From NCBI RefSeq assembly GCF_051014685.1, contig NC_135049.1, positions 30,893,531-30,957,530 of the forward strand: a stretch of 64,000 nucleotides of DNA, given 5' to 3'. The first letter of the stretch is position 1, and each line of letters starts with the position of its first letter. A program made the translations under genes and the position numbers. The notes beneath the pieces were generated by a model. It saw nothing but the letters and a program-made list of their open reading frames with translations. It was not told the origin of the DNA and made no database searches. This DNA comes from Ptiloglossa arizonensis. Its lineage: Eukaryota; Arthropoda; Insecta; Hymenoptera; Colletidae. Positions 60,405 to 64,000 of this stretch are shown piece after piece.

Positions 60405-60442
60405 GTGACTCACCCGCTCGAAGGTTTCGGAGTTACTGAAGC
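60405..60442 (-). promoter_or_regulatory. mthl1: Putative Inr + DPE core promoter of the methuselah-like gene
   Basis: On the minus strand TTCAGTAAC occurs with the arthropod initiator core TCAGT, placing +1 at 60,437. Counting from there, positions +28 to +32 (60,410-60,406) read AGTCA, a perfect match to the downstream promoter element consensus RGWYV at its required spacing. No TATA box is seen at about -30, which is normal for DPE promoters. It would give a 5' UTR of about 414 nt before the start codon. The same GTGAGT overlapping the DPE could serve as a 5' UTR splice donor, but no good acceptor is visible before the ATG. Assigned from motifs and spacing only. Confidence 0.5.
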
Positions 60443-63400
60443 GGCCCGACCACGCGGCCGTCTCTCGAGCCACCGGCAGCAGCGTGGCCCGAGGCTGCGC
60501 GCGCAACCGACTCGCTGCTCCCGCCCTTATTCAACCGCCTAGCTTTCTTCTTTCTTCGCGACGACCTTCGTCGTCGACGCGGCTTCCTCCTCTCCCCTCC
60601 GCTCCCTACGCTCGCCTCCCCCCTCCCCTCGTCTCGCGGGTGGTGAATTCGCGACCACGTGCTCGATCCCACCACCGTGCTTCCGTTCCCGGAAGTGCAA
60701 CGGTACTTTGCGTGGAGCTCTGCCCCTGTTGTTCCGTGGGAAACACGAGCGTCTTTCCTTTTCGTTCTCGATTCCGTGCGCCGTTTTGCTCGCTGTTCCT
60801 GCGGCTGATTTGCATCGCGCTCGGGCGCATCCCACCGGATGAAAATTCGCGTCTCGTAGGGAGGGGGAACGAATTCTACGCTTCCTGCGTAGTCTCGAAA
60901 TTCCGACGCATAGAACTCGTGTTTCGGAGCCGTTTCAGCTCCGGACGGGTACGATGATAGGGTAATTAAACGACGATCGTCGGGAACAGAAGCGAGGAAC
61001 ACGAGACCTGGTAGATCGAAATGAACGTTCTCGGAACGACGATCTATTGTAAAAAAAAAAAAAAAGAAAGACGCGAGGAACGAGGACGCAGTGTTTCGCG
61101 GAAACTCGTCGAAGAAAAATAAACGATCGTGCAGAGGCCACGGCGCAAAAATTTGTTTTACGGTCGCGAGTCGGGCCGCGTCGTAACGAGTTTACGGATT
61201 TCGCGAACGCCTCGAGGACGGTTGCGTCGCGAACCGTTCCGCGAAAATTCGTTTCGTTCGCGATTGTACGTCGAATTGCGACGATGCTCGCTCGCGTAAC
61301 ACCGAACCGTGAACGCGACCGTCTCGTACCACAGGTGCTACAACAATAAATGGTGGCATCTGCGGTCCCCGTTGCATACACTTGCGAACAAAAGTTAAGA
61401 AACGGGTCGCACGGGTACCTATATTCTTTGTACGACGTCGATACGTCGCTCGCGTTCGACGTCGCGCGATTTTCGTTCCTCGATACCCTTCTCGATCATT
61501 TTCGATTGGCGGTTTAGCGACAGCTCCGTTAAAGTTTCTTAACTTTTGTCCGGAAGTGTATACGTTACGTCGCGTTCTTTATTCGCCGACACGCATCCCG
61601 ACAAAAGGTACTCGGTACAATGCGCAATTACACCGTTGGATATCGAGGATCCGCGCGGCGTCTCGTGGTATTTAAATTCCGCTCGAAAGTTGAACAAAGT
61701 CTGTCCCGATCGGATCACGAGGCACGAGAGAGATCGTGTACGATCTCGTAGGATCTACGATCGAGTTCGTCGCAACGTTTAACGCGATAAGCGTACGCGG
61801 AACGCTGCTTCGAAGATCTCGAAGATCGTCGAGGTTAGATCCGGAGGCAGACACGTTTCGCGAAGGCTTCCGGGAAGATACAATGGTCGAGCGGAATCTG
61901 TGGGAAAATATACGCTAACGCCCCTGCGTTCGTTATTATTGACAGAATAAACACGGGCCGCGCGGCGAGCGATCCGGTATCGCGAAATTACCATCTCCGT
62001 CTATGTATTTTCGAAACGGAACTTCCTGGCGCGGCGGGTTCATCGAGATAGCTTCTGATCGCGCGAAAGTCGACGACGATAATGACCGTAGAACGAAGCC
62101 AACGGTTGCCGCGAGTTCGAGTCCATAAACCATCCTGCGAGCCGACCGCGAAACCTCCGCTGGTACTCGGGTTCGAACGTTTTCCGCGTAGAGTGCACGC
62201 CGCTCGTTCGGATAATTTATGGTCGCGTTACTGTTCGCGAGATTAACAACGTACCGCGCTATGATCCCGTTCGACGTGCCCGGAGATCCGCCCCGTGTAG
62301 ACGCCCGTGTTCCGTAAACCGTCCTCCGGTACTCGTTATCGCTCGCTCCGCGGATCGTCGGCTTCCGTCGATTTTACGCTCCCGACGAGAACGAAGAAAA
62401 AATCAATCTCGCGAACGGAAGATTCCGTACGGTTGTTCCTCCGATCGACAGGGGGTACACCATCGGGGAATTATCGCGAAACGATTTCACGGAATCGTTC
62501 TCGACGCTCCGATCCGCTCCAAAGTTCGCGAGAGTACCCTTTGCGCTTTTTAACTCTTCTTCTACGCGAGAGCGCAGTTTCTTCGATCGAACCGACAGAG
62601 AAACGTCCACGTAATCGTAAATCGTAACACAGATTGCGCTACGAAATTTGAATCGTTCCGCTTCTGTTGCGCGATCACGTAGCCGTACAAAGAAACGTCT
62701 ACCCAATGGTAAATTGTAACACGGATTGCGCCACGACGAACGAAATTTGAATCTTTCCGCTTCTGTTGCGCGATCACGTGGCCGTTGTCACCGTAACACC
62801 GTTGTCGAGAGCACGTTCAGTTTAATACGCGATATTTCCCTCGAAATTGTCTCCGAACGATGAAAAATCGCTCGTCGACGGAACGTTCGATCGCTCGGTG
62901 GAACAATGGCGCAACGCCCACGGAGTCAGCGCATCGAGGTTCCACGAGGCGCCTACCGAGGGCAAAGGGTCGAAGTTTGGTCGCGAAATTGATTCGAAAG
63001 CTCGTGCACACCGGAGGGGTGGAAACAACCCCGGCGCGGAGATAAAAAAAAACCCGTGACGATGGTTTCTTTTTCGCCGGGCACCGAAAAGACCAACAAG
63101 ACGGGGTTCCGGGCCGACGAGCGGAAACGGTTTAAAAGTTGCGGGACGCCGGGCAATTAAAGTTCTTCTCGGCCGGTTCACGGGGTGGGCGCGAAAATTG
63201 GGAATTTATGTCCGAGCCGGGTGTGGCGCTCGTCTCGGCCGTGAATTTCGTCGATTAAAGCGTCCTCGAGGTTACGGAACCGCGAACCAGCGGCGAAGAA
63301 ACGAAAAAAATGGAAAACCGAAGCGGAAAAACAACCGAGGGAATTGTTTCGTCGGTAGTTGGCTTTTTAGTTTCCCGTTCGCCTTCTAATGCGAAACTTA

Positions 63401-64000
63401 TAGCGAAATTAGCGAGCCACGGAGATGTATGCCGCAATTACGGTGCTGTCGCGGGGGGCGAGCGTTGAAATATATCGCGGTGACCGAACGAAACGGTGAA
63501 CGAGGGGTGGGAAGGGGTACGGGGGTGGGGGTGTCGCGGCAATCGAGTCTCGCCGATAAAATCGTTTTTCAAATTTCGTTCGCGAACGTACCACGAAGCG
63601 ACGCCGGTTAATAGGAAGCTTTGGAATTCGAAGCAGCCCCGGCGCGCGTAAATCACGCGCCGCGGATCCGCGGGGTCCGCGCGCTCTCTCTCCCTGGCGC
63701 CGTGCGTCGCGACGCGCAGCTCGCGCACGTTAATAGGTTTGCACGCGCGTATCCCTAAGCGTAATACCGATTTTATCTACCCCAAGCGTTGTCTACCCTG
63801 ACTACGAAGGGTTACAACCGAACGAGCGAGCGAGTCAGTCGACGAACGAACCGGCCACGCACGACCAGACGGTTTGATCCGCGTTCGCTCGGCTACGATT
63901 TCGAAATCCGGCGAAATCGTTGCCCGATCGACCGTTACTCATTAAGGGAATCGCTCGTGCCCGGCGATCGTATCTCCGAAAATAATGCGCTCTGGGGGCC
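60443..64000. other. Upstream of the receptor gene; no supported gene
   Basis: CpG-rich flank with a pyrimidine-rich stretch at 60,541-60,650, poly-A at 61,051-61,065, a short duplication at about 62,575-62,780 (AATCGTAACACAGATTGCG against AATTGTAACACGGATTGCG) and the weak Inr at 63,837. Confidence 0.55.
63831..63871 (+). promoter_or_regulatory. Possible Inr near the window end
   Basis: GAGTCAGTCGAC has the arthropod initiator TCAGTC with +1 at 63,837. AGACG, a DPE-like motif, starts at +31 rather than +28, so the spacing is wrong. There is no TATA at -30. It could mark a plus-strand gene beyond the window. Confidence 0.2.

Overview
This is a 64 kb piece of eukaryotic nuclear DNA, almost certainly from an insect and plausibly a hymenopteran. 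The evidence is a split gene with GT/AG introns and an arthropod-type Inr/DPE core promoter, a methuselah-family GPCR ectodomain, LTR-retrotransposon remnants, many minisatellites and poly-A tracts, and a strikingly CpG-rich background. There is no bacterial gene organisation. Because stop codons are scarce in this CpG-rich DNA, most open frames are chance ORFs. I therefore call coding sequence only where composition, splice sites and phase agree.

The one gene I recognise lies on the minus strand at about 60.4 to 53.4 kb and is a methuselah-like class B GPCR, closest in my judgement to mthl1. Its promoter is TATA-less (Inr near 60,437 with a DPE at exact spacing). Exon 1 (60,022-59,502) carries a signal peptide and most of the ectodomain. 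Exon 2 (56,026-55,754) completes the ectodomain and exon 3 (53,613-53,378) encodes TM1 and TM2. All junctions agree in phase and give 343 continuous residues. I could not find exons for TM3-TM7 below 53,378, so the gene either runs out of the window across a very long intron or has exons I missed. The ectodomain appears to be two tandem six-cysteine modules, each opening with a Cys-Cys pair.

The remaining 53 kb or so is intron or intergenic DNA rich in repeats. LTR family A has two solo LTRs with perfect 5-bp target-site duplications (30,872-31,189 and 36,586-36,870) and one LTR-internal-LTR remnant with a duplicated 5-bp flank (20,097-20,800). LTR family B occurs at 5.4, 5.66, 30.2 and 52.2 kb and is linked to a ~79-bp monomer that has expanded at 52 kb. 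Unrelated minisatellites sit at 7.8, 9.7, 12.8, 25.5, 33.0, 34.2, 41.7, 47.8 and 52 kb. There is also a perfect 21-bp inverted repeat with an 8-nt loop at 11.1 kb, and a palindromic element at 31.8 kb.

Tentative items are a two-exon plus-strand coding candidate inside intron 1 (58.2-58.8 kb), an unrecognised ORF at 46.4 kb, a candidate coding patch near 5.0 kb, and two low-CpG patches (15.4 and 17.5 kb) that may be conserved non-coding elements or non-coding exons. I found no convincing tRNA, rRNA, CRISPR or complete autonomous transposon. I see no clear previously undescribed system; the most interesting leads are the duplicated receptor ectodomain and the repeat structures.
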